64,000 nt of DNA from Stenotrophomonas sp. NA06056 (GTDB lineage: Bacteria; Pseudomonadota; Gammaproteobacteria; Xanthomonadales; Xanthomonadaceae). Where the stretch lies: the NCBI RefSeq assembly GCF_013364355.1, contig NZ_CP054931.1:3224001-3288000 (forward strand), given 5' to 3'. The notes beneath the pieces are model-generated. The model worked only from the letters and a program-made list of their open reading frames with translations, was not told the DNA's origin and did not search any database. A program made the translations under genes and the position numbers. Below, piece after piece: positions 28,734-37,042 of this stretch (position 1 is the first letter of the stretch; the number at the start of each line of letters is the position of its first letter).

Positions 28734-29555
28734 ATGGCAGCTGATTCCATCACCTTCATCGGCGGCGGCAACATGGCCCGCAGCCTGATCGCCGGCCTGA
28801 TCCGGCAGGGCGTGCCGGCCACGCACATCCACGTGGCCGAACCGGTGGCCGGACTGCGAGAAGCACTCGCCGCTGATTTCGGCGTGCAGACCCATGACAA
28901 CGCGGCCGACGCGGCTGCCCAGGGCGACACATGGCTGCTGGCGGTGAAACCGCAGGTGCTGCGCGACGTCTGCCAATCACTGCAGGTACTGGCGCAGGCG
29001 AACAAACCCTTGGTGATCTCGATCGCCGCCGGCATCACCAGCCCGCAGCTGCAGCGCTGGTTGGGGGGCGCGCTGCCGGTGGTGCGCGCGATGCCCAACA
29101 CCCCTGCCCTGCTCGGTGCCGGCGTGACCGGTCTGTATGCCACGCCGTCGGTGGATGCGCAGCAGCATGCGCAGGCCGAACGCGTTCTGGCCAGTGCGGG
29201 ACGCACGGTGTGGATCGACGACGAAGCGCAGATGGATTCGGTCACCGCCGTATCCGGCAGTGGCCCGGCCTATGTGTTCCTGCTGGCCGAAGCGATGGAA
29301 GCGGCGGGTATCGCACAGGGCCTGCCTGAAGAGGCGGCGCGCACGCTGGTGGTGCAGACGCTGCTGGGCGCCTCGCGCATGCTGGACGAAGCGGGTGAAA
29401 GCCCAGCCGAACTGCGTCGCCGGGTGACCTCGCCCAACGGCACCACGCAGGCAGCGATCGAGAGCTTCCAGGCGGGCGGGTTTGAAGCGTTGGTGGAAAA
29501 GGCGCTGCGTGCGGCGCAGGTGCGTGGGCAGGAGTTGTCTGCGGCCAATGATTGA
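28734..29555 (+). CDS. proC: Pyrroline-5-carboxylate reductase
   Basis: A 273-residue enzyme that makes proline from pyrroline-5-carboxylate with NAD(P)H. The Rossmann glycine motif FIGGGNMARSLIAGL opens the protein. The central AMPNTPALLGAGVTGL and the C-terminal signature VSGSGPAYVFLLAEAMEAAG...TSPNGTTQAAIESF are intact. CAAGGAG lies eight bases before ATG 28734. Confidence 0.96.
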   Translation: MAADSITFIGGGNMARSLIAGLIRQGVPATHIHVAEPVAGLREALAADFGVQTHDNAADAAAQGDTWLLAVKPQVLRDVCQSLQVLAQANKPLVISIAAGITSPQLQRWLGGALPVVRAMPNTPALLGAGVTGLYATPSVDAQQHAQAERVLASAGRTVWIDDEAQMDSVTAVSGSGPAYVFLLAEAMEAAGIAQGLPEEAARTLVVQTLLGASRMLDEAGESPAELRRRVTSPNGTTQAAIESFQAGGFEALVEKALRAAQVRGQELSAAND

Positions 29556-29562
29556 AACAGGT

Positions 29563-29674
29563 GTGCCGACCAACGGTCGGCACCCACCGTCATCCACGCA
29601 TGGCGTGGATCTACTGATACCTGTCGCCGCGGGAATGCATGGTGCTCTTCAGTAGATCCACGCCATGCGTGGAT
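29563..29674. repeat. Cluster of three SMAG elements, two head-to-head
   Basis: GTGCCGACC-AAC-GGTCGGCAC plus CCAC (29563-29587); ATCCACGC-ATG-GCGTGGAT plus CTAC (29592-29614); GTAG plus ATCCACGC-CAT-GCGTGGAT (29652-29674). The last two are mirror images separated by 37 bases, the arrangement called a REPIN. They lie between the convergent proC and LysR genes. Confidence 0.88.
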
Positions 29675-29676
29675 GC

Positions 29677-30552
29677 TCATTGCCCCAATGTGGCCATGAC
29701 GAAATCGACGAAACACTGCAGCCGCGGCCGAGGGCGACGGTCGGGCAGATAGATCAGGTGCATCGGCCGTGGCTCGGGCAGATGGTCGCGCAGCAGCGGC
29801 TTCAATCGCCCTGCCGCGATTTCACCGGCAAGCAGCGCGGTCGGCTGCAGCACCAGGCCGGCACCCGCCACGGCCGCTTCGCGCAGCGCGTAACCGTCAT
29901 TGCTGGTCAACCGTGCTTCCCAGTCCACCTGTTCACCATTGGCCAACTGCCAACCGTGCCCGCCGCGCCAGGCCAGGTGGCTCAGGCAATCATGTCCTTC
30001 AAGATCGGCAGGCGTGCGCGGCGTACCGCGGCGGCGCAGATAGGACGGTGATGCACACAGGCTCATCGCGTACGGCGGCAGCGGCCGTGCCACCAGTTCC
30101 TGCGATGGCAGCGGGCCGACGCGGATTGCTGCATCGAAACCGTCCTCGATCAGGTCGATGCGGCGATTGCTCAGGTCCAGCTCGATGTTCAACAGCGGCT
30201 GTGCCCGCAGCAGCTCGGCCAGCAATGGCGCCAGGACACAACTACCCCAGGTGGTCGGCGCACTGACACGCAACAGTCCGCGTGGCTGCACCTGCAATCC
30301 GGCCACGTCCGCCTCGGCCTGCTGCACCTGTTCCAGCACCTGCCGGCAACCGGCGAGATAGGCGTTGCCGGCCTCGGTCAGGCGTTGGCGCCGAGTGTTC
30401 CGCTGCAGCAGCGCGGTACCCAGGTGCGCTTCCAGCTGCTGGATGTACTTGCCGACCATCACCGCCGAGACCTGCAGGTGACTGGCCGCAGCGGAAAAAC
30501 TGCCGTGCTCGGCTACGGCGACGAACGCCTGCATGCAGCGCAAGGTGTCCAT
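29677..30552 (-). CDS. LysR-family transcriptional regulator
   Basis: A 291-residue LysR-type regulator. The DNA-binding helix-turn-helix is TLRCMQAFVAVAEHGSFSAAASHLQVSAVMVGKYIQQLE (VMVGK replaces the commoner SAVS). The effector domain has the RIDLIEDGFDAAIRVGPLPSQELVARPL block of the CrgA-like subgroup. It is divergent from a short-chain dehydrogenase gene across 98 bases, so it probably controls that gene. The stop codon lies three bases after a SMAG element. Confidence 0.9.
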   Translation of the reverse strand: MDTLRCMQAFVAVAEHGSFSAAASHLQVSAVMVGKYIQQLEAHLGTALLQRNTRRQRLTEAGNAYLAGCRQVLEQVQQAEADVAGLQVQPRGLLRVSAPTTWGSCVLAPLLAELLRAQPLLNIELDLSNRRIDLIEDGFDAAIRVGPLPSQELVARPLPPYAMSLCASPSYLRRRGTPRTPADLEGHDCLSHLAWRGGHGWQLANGEQVDWEARLTSNDGYALREAAVAGAGLVLQPTALLAGEIAAGRLKPLLRDHLPEPRPMHLIYLPDRRPRPRLQCFVDFVMATLGQ

Positions 30553-30650
30553 TGCAAACCCATGGTTAGGAATATGCGAATCATACCCCCCTTATCAAAC
30601 CGACCGGCGACGGCGCAGACTGCGCTCATCCCCTCTCGCAAGGAGCTGTC

Positions 30651-31253
30651 ATGAAGATCCTTCTCGTTGGTGCCAGCGGCACCCTCGGCCAGGCGGTCGC
30701 CCGCCACCTGGGCCAGCAGCACGACATCCTCGCTGCCGGCCGCCACAGCGGCAGCCTGCGCGTCGACCTCACCGATGACGCCAGCGTGCGCGATCTGTTC
30801 GCACAGACCGGCCCGGTCGATGCGGTGATCTCCACCGCCGGCAAGCTGCATTTCGGTCCGCTGCAACAGATGACACCCGAACAGTTCAACGTCGGCCTGC
30901 AGGACAAGCTGCTCGGCCAGGTGCGTCTTGCACTGGCCGCGCAGCACCATCTCAACGCCGGCGGCTCGATCACCCTGACCAGCGGCATCGTCAGCGCGCA
31001 GCCGATCCGCGATGGTGCCAACGCCACCGCCGTCAACCATGCACTGGAAGGTTTCGTGCGCGCGGCGGCGCTGGAACTGCTGCCGCGCGGGCTGCGCATC
31101 AATGTGGTCAGCCCGAACGTACTGGTGGAATCGATGGAGGCCTACGGTCCGTACTTCCCAGGCTTTGAAGCCGTAACCGCACAGCGCGCGGCGCTGGCCT
31201 TCCAGCGCGCGGTGGAAGGCATCCAGAGCGGCGAAACCATCACCGTCTGGTAA
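30651..31253 (+). CDS. Short-chain dehydrogenase, atypical (no YxxxK)
   Basis: A 200-residue Rossmann-fold protein with the nucleotide-binding start MKILLVGASGTLGQAVARHLG and the ISTAGKLHFGPL central motif. The Ser of the active site may be in LTSGIVS, but the Tyr-x-x-x-Lys pair of classical SDRs is absent: that stretch reads DGANATAVNHALEGF. A group of short SDR-like proteins shows the same change, so it may bind NAD(P)H with altered or lost catalysis. ATG 30651 has AAGGAG before it. Divergent LysR partner upstream. Confidence 0.85.
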   Translation: MKILLVGASGTLGQAVARHLGQQHDILAAGRHSGSLRVDLTDDASVRDLFAQTGPVDAVISTAGKLHFGPLQQMTPEQFNVGLQDKLLGQVRLALAAQHHLNAGGSITLTSGIVSAQPIRDGANATAVNHALEGFVRAAALELLPRGLRINVVSPNVLVESMEAYGPYFPGFEAVTAQRAALAFQRAVEGIQSGETITVW

Positions 31254-31258
31254 CGAAC

Positions 31259-31282
31259 GTGCCGACCAAGGTCGGCACCCAC
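31259..31282. repeat. SMAG/REP hairpin between SDR and soxR
   Basis: GTGCCGAC-CAAG-GTCGGCAC followed by CCAC, six bases after the SDR stop and before the convergent soxR end. Confidence 0.85.
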
Positions 31283-31290
31283 CAGCACGT

Positions 31291-31725
31291 TCAGCCCCAG
31301 CGCATCGGGCCGTCTCCGCGCTCGCCGAGCACGTCATCCGGGTTGGCCAGGCGGCAACGCTTCAGTGACAGGCAGCCGCAGCCGATGCAGCCGGTCAGCT
31401 CATCGCGCAGCAGCTGCAGCATGTGGATGCGTTCCTCCAGCTCCACCCGCCAGCGTGCCGACAACTTGGCCCAGTCGGCCTTGGTTGGCGCCCGCCCCTG
31501 CGGCAGGCTCTCGAACGCGCGTGCCACGGCTTCCAGCGGCATGCCCACGCGTTGTGCCACGCGGATCACCGCCAGCCGGCGCAGCACGTCGCGGGCGTAG
31601 CGGCGCTGGTTGCCCGAGGTGCGCAGGCTGCTGATCAACCCCTTGCGCTCGTAGAAATGCAGCGCAGAGACCGCCACGCCACTGCGGCGGGCGACATCGC
31701 CAACGCTCATGTCCTGTGCCAGCAT
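31291..31725 (-). CDS. soxR: Redox-sensitive transcriptional activator SoxR
   Basis: A 144-residue MerR-family regulator. The winged helix-turn-helix is [24 protein letters not shown]. The C-terminal [12 protein letters not shown] holds the four Cys ligands of the [2Fe-2S] cluster that senses redox-cycling compounds. It is divergent from an MFS pump gene with a palindromic SoxR box between them, and no soxS is present, as usual outside enterics. In S. maltophilia SoxR is known to control the paraquat pump MfsA. Confidence 0.95.
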   Translation of the reverse strand: MLAQDMSVGDVARRSGVAVSALHFYERKGLISSLRTSGNQRRYARDVLRRLAVIRVAQRVGMPLEAVARAFESLPQGRAPTKADWAKLSARWRVELEERIHMLQLLRDELTGCIGCGCLSLKRCRLANPDDVLGERGDGPMRWG

Positions 31726-31732
31726 CGATTGA

Positions 31733-31750
31733 CCTCAACTTTGGTTGAGG
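31733..31750. promoter_or_regulatory. SoxR box in the soxR-mfsA intergenic region
   Basis: The 18-base palindrome CCTCAACTTTGGTTGAGG has arms CCTCAAC and GTTGAGG and closely matches the SoxR operator (CCTCAA...TTGAGG). It lies 8 bases upstream of soxR and 64 bases upstream of the MFS gene, so SoxR can both activate the pump and repress itself. Confidence 0.9.
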
Positions 31751-31813
31751 TGGCATGCTGCTACCATCGCCGCCAGATGACAAGCGCGGCCCGTCCGCCC
31801 CCGCAGGAACCTG

Positions 31814-33175
31814 ATGCCCTCCCCCGCTGCCACGGCCGATCCGGTCGACTCCTCCATCCTGTCCGCGCGCTACCGCGCCACCACCGTGGGCATGGTCGCC
31901 CTGGTCTCTCTGCATGCCTTCGAGGCGTTGGCGGTGGCCGCCGCGATGCCCACCGTGGCCGAGGCCCTGGACGGCCTGCGCCTGTATGCGCTGGCCTTCG
32001 GCGGCACCTTGGCGACCAGTGTGATCGGCATGACCCTGGCCGGTCGCTGGGCCGATCATCATGGGCCGGCACGGCCGCTGTGGTGGGGCCTGGCCTGCTT
32101 CGTGCTCGGCCTGCTGCTGGCGGGCTTCGCGATGCGCATGGGCATGCTGGTGGCTGGCCGCCTGCTGCAGGGCCTGGGCGCTGGAGCGATCTCGGTCTCG
32201 CTGTACGTGATGGTTGGCCGCACTTACCCCGAGCATCTGCGACCGAAGGTGTTCGCCGCGTTCTCTGCGGGTTGGGTGGTGCCCTCGATGATCGGCCCGG
32301 CACTGAGCGGGGTGATCGTGCAGCATCTGGGCTGGCGTTGGGTGTTCCTGGCGGTGCCACTGCTGGCGGTACCGGCCGGCCTGCTGCTGCGACCGGCGCT
32401 GGCGCGCATGCAGGCTCCAGCAACGATTGTTGCCGATGATGGCCGCGGCGGCATCGTGCGCTGGGCGACCGGTGCGTCCCTGGCCGCCCTGCTGCTGTAT
32501 CTGGGTGGGCAGCAACAAGGCGTGCCGGCGCTGCTGTGCATCGGCGTAGCCATGCTGGCGCTGCTGTTCTGTGTACATCGCCTGCTCCCCGTCGGCACAC
32601 TGCGCCTGCGCCGCGGCCTGCCCAGCGTGATCGCATTGCGTGGCGTGGCCGCCGCCGCGTTCTTCGCCTGCGAGGCCTACCTGCCCCTGTTGCTGCAGCG
32701 CGAGCGCGGGCTGTCGCCCAGCTGGGCCGGTGCTGTGTTGAGCCTGGGCGCACTGGGGTGGTTCACCGGCTCGTGGTTGCAGGGTCACCAGCAGCGTGGC
32801 TGGTCGCGCCAGCAACTGCTGCGCGTGGGCACGCCGTTGATGACCGTGGGCATCACCGCGACACTGGCGGTGCTGTTCACGGCGGTACCACTGCCGGTCG
32901 CACTGGTCGGCTGGACGCTGACCGGTTTCGGCATGGGCATGATCTACGCCAGCCTGTCGGTGCTGACGCTGTCGTTGTCACCGCCTCACGAGCAGGGCGC
33001 GAACACCTCGGCGCTGCAGTTGAGCGAGGCGCTGTCGGTGACCACCGCACTGGCGGTATCGGGTGCGCTGTTCGCGTTGTTCGTGGAAAGCGCCCCGCAT
33101 ACCGGTTACATCCTGTGCCTGGCTATCACCTTGGGCCTGGCCGCGTTCGCCACGGTGATCGCCAGGCGGGTCTAG
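31814..33175 (+). CDS. mfsA: MFS efflux pump, MfsA-like, under SoxR control
   Basis: A 453-residue inner-membrane protein with about 14 hydrophobic segments, fitting the DHA2-like drug/proton antiporters. Motif A-like GRWADHHGPARPLWWG and motif C-like GRLLQGLGAGAISVSLYVMVGRTYPE are visible. The SoxR box upstream and divergent soxR match the S. maltophilia SoxR-MfsA paraquat-resistance system. The start ATG 31814 has AGGAAC five bases upstream. Confidence 0.85.
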   Translation: MPSPAATADPVDSSILSARYRATTVGMVALVSLHAFEALAVAAAMPTVAEALDGLRLYALAFGGTLATSVIGMTLAGRWADHHGPARPLWWGLACFVLGLLLAGFAMRMGMLVAGRLLQGLGAGAISVSLYVMVGRTYPEHLRPKVFAAFSAGWVVPSMIGPALSGVIVQHLGWRWVFLAVPLLAVPAGLLLRPALARMQAPATIVADDGRGGIVRWATGASLAALLLYLGGQQQGVPALLCIGVAMLALLFCVHRLLPVGTLRLRRGLPSVIALRGVAAAAFFACEAYLPLLLQRERGLSPSWAGAVLSLGALGWFTGSWLQGHQQRGWSRQQLLRVGTPLMTVGITATLAVLFTAVPLPVALVGWTLTGFGMGMIYASLSVLTLSLSPPHEQGANTSALQLSEALSVTTALAVSGALFALFVESAPHTGYILCLAITLGLAAFATVIARRV

Positions 33176-33181
33176 ACGCGA

Positions 33182-35224
33182 TCAGGGCGTCGCCACCGTG
33201 CCCACTTCATCGATGTCCTGGTGCAGGATGCGGCGCACTTCCAGCACCGCCTGCGGGGTTTCCTGCACGCTGTGGCCGGAGATGATCACTTTCTCCGACA
33301 AGGCGCCGGGCAGGTGCGAGCTCCAGTACGGCACCAGCCCATCGTCGGACTTTTCCACCGGCAGTTCCGGTTTGCGCTGGGCGATGATCGAGTGGTACTT
33401 CAGGCCCGGCGTGATCGGCAGCTGCGCAGCCGCTTTCACGAACGGGTCGCTGGCCTTGAGGTTGTCGATGCTGTTGGGGATCTTCGGCTTGGCCGTGCCA
33501 TCCACCTGCTGCTCGGCCTGCGCCAGCGCCAGGAACACGTCCTCGAACTTGCCAAGGATGGTCAGCGGCAGGCGAACCAGGCGGCCGATCAGGCGACCAA
33601 CCTTGTTGCCGGCGATGTCCGTGCCCTGGTGCGGAGCCGCGATGAAGATCGCACGCTCCACGTTTGGTTCGGCCTTGAAGTGCAGCAGCGGACCCAGCTT
33701 GGACTGCACCCGCTTCAGGCGTTCGCCCTTCAGGTCATAGTTGGCCAGCAGATCGTTCCACAGCACGTCGCCCGAGTCGCTGACCAGCAACCGCGCCAGC
33801 ACGCCGCCCATGCTGTGGCCGATGTAGACCATGTCCCTGGAGGCACGCGTGCTGCCGTTCGGGTCGAAATGCTTCAGCGTGTCGTTGAATGCGTTGGCGA
33901 TCTCATAACGGTTCAGCGCGATCGGCGCATTGGTCGGGTAGTACACCTGCCACACCTGGAACTGCCGGCGCAGCTCGGGGTCGCCCATGATCTCGTTGGC
34001 CAGGTTCACCCACGCTTCCGGGCTGCTGCCCAGCCCATGCAGCATGAAGATGATGCGGCGGTTCGGATCCCACGGCTGCATCAGGTAGATGTGCGGCTCG
34101 CCGATGCCCTCGCTCATGCCGAACAGGGTGCGCAGCGACTGCGTGGCGAACCCGCTCTGCGCCAGCCACAGGCCGTAGGCGGCGGTGAAGTTGCCCGCCA
34201 GCGGCACCTCTTCGCCATGCAGGGTGATGCGCTCGGTCGCCTCCGGCGAATAGCCATCCAGCAGCACCTGGCGGGTGCGCATGACGTCCTCCAGCGTATT
34301 GCCTTCAAAACGCAGCAATGCGGTGACGTTGATCGAGGACATCTCGCTGTACTCGGGCACCGAATCGTCGTGCTGGTGGCGGCGTCCGCGGCGGCCGCCC
34401 TCCTCCTGCTCGTCCTTTGTGGCCTGCGCCTGCGTCGTCTCGGCCTTGGCCCCTTCGGCGGCGACGGCCGGCACCACCAGCTTCGGCGGGTCCATCACCA
34501 TCACCAGTTCGGCGCCGAAACCGTCGCGGCGATACGTGCTGCGCATGCCGACGAAGCTGACGGTGCCGGCCGGCACCAGCTGCTTGGGAATGCTCTTCAG
34601 CGACAGCCGCTGGAAATCGGACGCCAGTGTCCAGCTGCCCGCCGACACCGGCTTGGTGTAATCCTCGCCAGCCAACGCGGCAGCACGGGCGCGCGCGAAC
34701 AGCACCACCGCAGCCTTTTCGGCGGCGTAGTTGTAGTAATCGCGCACCTGCGTCTGCCGGTCCTCGAACGCACGATCGGAGGGCGAGCGTCCGCTGTAGA
34801 ACAGATAGGCGTAGCCATACCGCGCCGCCTCCAGCCACGCATCCAGCGCCGCATCGCTCATCGGCGGCTCGTTGGCTGCCTGCTTCTTCGGTGTCAGTGC
34901 CAGCGCGGCCTTCACCCACAGCTCGGACAGCGTCGACAAGCGCTGCTCGACGTTGAGATCATCGGTCATCAACAGCGTGCTGCGGCAGACCAGGAAGTCC
35001 TTCTCGCACTGCGATTCGTCCAGCCCGGCCGCACTCAGGGTCTCGCGTGAGGCGGGGCTGAGCTTGCCGGTGTTGAGCACGTCGGCACGCTTGTTGACCA
35101 GGTAATCGCTGGAAGCCACCTGTTTGACGGTGACCATCGCGCAGCCGCTGCCCCCCAGCAGCAGCAAAGCAGCCAACAGCGCTGGCAGCACGCGCTGCCA
35201 GCGGAACAGGATCATCGAGGTCAT
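33182..35224 (-). CDS. Large lipoprotein with alpha/beta hydrolase domain
   Basis: A 680-residue protein with a lipobox (LLGGSGC, Cys near residue 28), so a membrane lipoprotein. An N-terminal region of about 380 residues, not recognised, contains a low-complexity Arg/Gly/His/Glu patch. The C-terminal alpha/beta hydrolase domain has IIFMLHGLGSSPEAW (oxyanion), nucleophile GHSMGG at Ser471, and late SDDGLVPYWSSHLPG and ISGHSVQ with possible Asp/His. It overlaps the upstream DUF4105 gene by four bases (ATGA), so the two are co-translated. Substrate unknown; lipase or esterase is likely. Confidence 0.82.
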   Translation of the reverse strand: MTSMILFRWQRVLPALLAALLLLGGSGCAMVTVKQVASSDYLVNKRADVLNTGKLSPASRETLSAAGLDESQCEKDFLVCRSTLLMTDDLNVEQRLSTLSELWVKAALALTPKKQAANEPPMSDAALDAWLEAARYGYAYLFYSGRSPSDRAFEDRQTQVRDYYNYAAEKAAVVLFARARAAALAGEDYTKPVSAGSWTLASDFQRLSLKSIPKQLVPAGTVSFVGMRSTYRRDGFGAELVMVMDPPKLVVPAVAAEGAKAETTQAQATKDEQEEGGRRGRRHQHDDSVPEYSEMSSINVTALLRFEGNTLEDVMRTRQVLLDGYSPEATERITLHGEEVPLAGNFTAAYGLWLAQSGFATQSLRTLFGMSEGIGEPHIYLMQPWDPNRRIIFMLHGLGSSPEAWVNLANEIMGDPELRRQFQVWQVYYPTNAPIALNRYEIANAFNDTLKHFDPNGSTRASRDMVYIGHSMGGVLARLLVSDSGDVLWNDLLANYDLKGERLKRVQSKLGPLLHFKAEPNVERAIFIAAPHQGTDIAGNKVGRLIGRLVRLPLTILGKFEDVFLALAQAEQQVDGTAKPKIPNSIDNLKASDPFVKAAAQLPITPGLKYHSIIAQRKPELPVEKSDDGLVPYWSSHLPGALSEKVIISGHSVQETPQAVLEVRRILHQDIDEVGTVATP

Positions 35225-36276
35225 TGCTGCGGGTCCTGCTCGGTGCCGGGGACGCCCTGGCGGATCACGGTGGAGAAATCATCGTTGGGTGCCATCTTCA
35301 ACGCACGCTCGGTGATGCGGCCCTTGGCATGCAGTTCGGCGTACGGCACGCCGGGCGTGAGCACGCCCACCTCCTCCGCGTATTCGGCCAGGTAGCCCGA
35401 CGCCAGCAGTCGATAGTCCAACGGCAGGCGCGGGGCGATATGCCGTGCCAGATCGAAAACGATGGTGGTGCAGTTGCTGGTCAGCGTGTTGTAGAAGCCG
35501 GGCGTGGCATCAAGCTGGCGTGCCTGCTCGATGTAGGCGGCGAACAGGGCCTTGAGCTGGTTACGGTCCATGCCGTGCAGGCGATACAGGTAGACGTCCT
35601 CGCCGCGCGCGTTGGTGCGGGTGCGGATGATGTCGGTTTCTTCGGACGCGACCAACGTCATCTCGAACTTGCGGAAGAAACCGCCCAGTGCCGAGAACGA
35701 TTCACCACGTTCCTTGCGGATTTCCAGCGAGAACACCAGGTGGCGCCCATCCTCGAATCCGAACGAGACCAGGGTGTGAGCGATCGCCGGGCCCATCCAG
35801 TACGACAGCACCAGGTCGGCCGAACGCAGCTGGTCCAGATCGTAGCTGCGGCGTACCCAGCGCGCGTCGTAGTCGGTCTCGGTGCGCCAGGTGAAATCGC
35901 GCACGTTGTCCAGCACCACGTGGCGGCCATCGAAGGATTGCACGTGCAGGCGCTGCGCCACATCATCAGCCCAGTCGCGGTCCTGACGCGGGGTCAGCAG
36001 TAGCCACCACAGCCCGGCAAGCGCCAGCGCGCCGGCAAAGGCCGCCCACAGCCTGCGCGTGCCACGGCCGCGCGCCACCTGCCAGGACGCCCAGGCAGCG
36101 GCCAGCAGCCACAGCACCGCCGCGGTGACGCCCAGCCAGCCCGGCCCGGGCATCTGGTAGGTCAACAGACCCGCCACCCACAGCGCCAGCAGCACCATCA
36201 CACATCCTGTCATCCATCGTCCTGCGGCTTTCACTGGCGTCCTGTCGAGGTCCCGGGGCGGCATAGTTAGCCACAA
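35221..36276 (-). CDS. DUF4105 domain membrane protein
   Basis: A 351-residue protein with three hydrophobic segments near the N-terminus (about residues 24-100). The soluble DUF4105 domain follows, with VLDNVRDFTWRTETDYDARWVRRSYDLDQL, VFSLEIRKERGESFSALGGFFRKFEM and YNTLTSNCTTIVFDLARH, the last containing a conserved Asn-Cys pair that suggests a papain-like (NlpC-related) fold. The start could also be Met5 or Met22. It is first of a two-gene unit with the lipoprotein hydrolase. Confidence 0.82.
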   Translation of the reverse strand: MWLTMPPRDLDRTPVKAAGRWMTGCVMVLLALWVAGLLTYQMPGPGWLGVTAAVLWLLAAAWASWQVARGRGTRRLWAAFAGALALAGLWWLLLTPRQDRDWADDVAQRLHVQSFDGRHVVLDNVRDFTWRTETDYDARWVRRSYDLDQLRSADLVLSYWMGPAIAHTLVSFGFEDGRHLVFSLEIRKERGESFSALGGFFRKFEMTLVASEETDIIRTRTNARGEDVYLYRLHGMDRNQLKALFAAYIEQARQLDATPGFYNTLTSNCTTIVFDLARHIAPRLPLDYRLLASGYLAEYAEEVGVLTPGVPYAELHAKGRITERALKMAPNDDFSTVIRQGVPGTEQDPQQ

Positions 36277-36362
36277 GCCGCCTCACGGCGACATCTACAA
36301 CCGGTTCAGGCAAGCGCGGCCGGGGCATACTTGCACCCACCAAGGGCGCGCAGGGGGCAGAG

Positions 36363-36767
36363 ATGGGCATCACCACCGTGGCCGGCGTAGCCGTGCAGGC
36401 GCAGCACCGGGCCAGCTGTCATTGCGGCACGGTCGAGCTGCTGCTGGAGCTGCCCGAGGGCATCGTCGACCCGCGCCGCTGCGACTGCTCGATGTGCCGG
36501 CGCCGTGGCGCCATCGCCGCCAGCGTGGCACGGGACGGGCTGCAGATCGTGCGCGGCCAGGCCCACCTGCGCCTGTACCAGTTCAACACCCACGTGGCCG
36601 AGCACTACTTCTGCGGCGTCTGTGGCATCTACACGCACCACCGCCGCCGCTCCAGCCCGGACCAGTACGGCTACAACGTGGCCTGCCTGGAAGGCATCGA
36701 TCCGTTCGCGCTGGGAACGATTCCGGTCAATGACGGGGTGAACCACCCCGCCGACCGTACCGGTTAG
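36363..36767 (+). CDS. GFA/CENP-V family zinc protein
   Basis: A 134-residue protein of the Gfa (glutathione-dependent formaldehyde-activating enzyme-like) family. Zinc ligands are visible: CHCGTVE near residue 20, CDCSMCRRRG near 41-45, and FCGVCG near 83-86. Most family members are not proven to act on formaldehyde and may use other S-linked substrates. It stands alone, divergent from the DUF4105 gene. Confidence 0.88.
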   Translation: MGITTVAGVAVQAQHRASCHCGTVELLLELPEGIVDPRRCDCSMCRRRGAIAASVARDGLQIVRGQAHLRLYQFNTHVAEHYFCGVCGIYTHHRRRSSPDQYGYNVACLEGIDPFALGTIPVNDGVNHPADRTG

Positions 36768-36940
36768 TGGCGGCTGCGCCGGGGCGGCGGCGCGATCTTC
36801 TGCCACGGCGCCATGCTGGCCCGGCCGACGCGCAGCGGGCGCTTCAACGGTGTTCTACGCGCGGGCGTGTCCGCTGTCGGCGGCAGCCTTTCGGCAGGCA
36901 GCGCGGGGCGCGGGGGCCAGAGTCGGTCGAGCAGCCACAT
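36764..36940 (-). CDS. Possible small basic protein (58 aa)
   Basis: An open frame of 58 codons starting ATG 36940 with GGAG ten bases before it. The product begins MWLLDRLWPPRPAL, is rich in Pro/Arg and ends PPPRRSRH. It fills most of the 275-base gap between the GFA and RND genes. Its composition could equally arise from random high-GC sequence, so it is a tentative call. Otherwise the gap 36768-37042 shows no clear gene. Confidence 0.3.
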   Translation of the reverse strand: MWLLDRLWPPRPALPAERLPPTADTPARRTPLKRPLRVGRASMAPWQKIAPPPRRSRH

Positions 36941-37042
36941 GGCGGGTCTCCGTGGGGGACGGGGACGATCTACCCTACCGACGCCCAGGCCAAGACCGGG
37001 TGACGGCGCTGCAGCAGAAAGATGACACCGGCGACATTGGCC

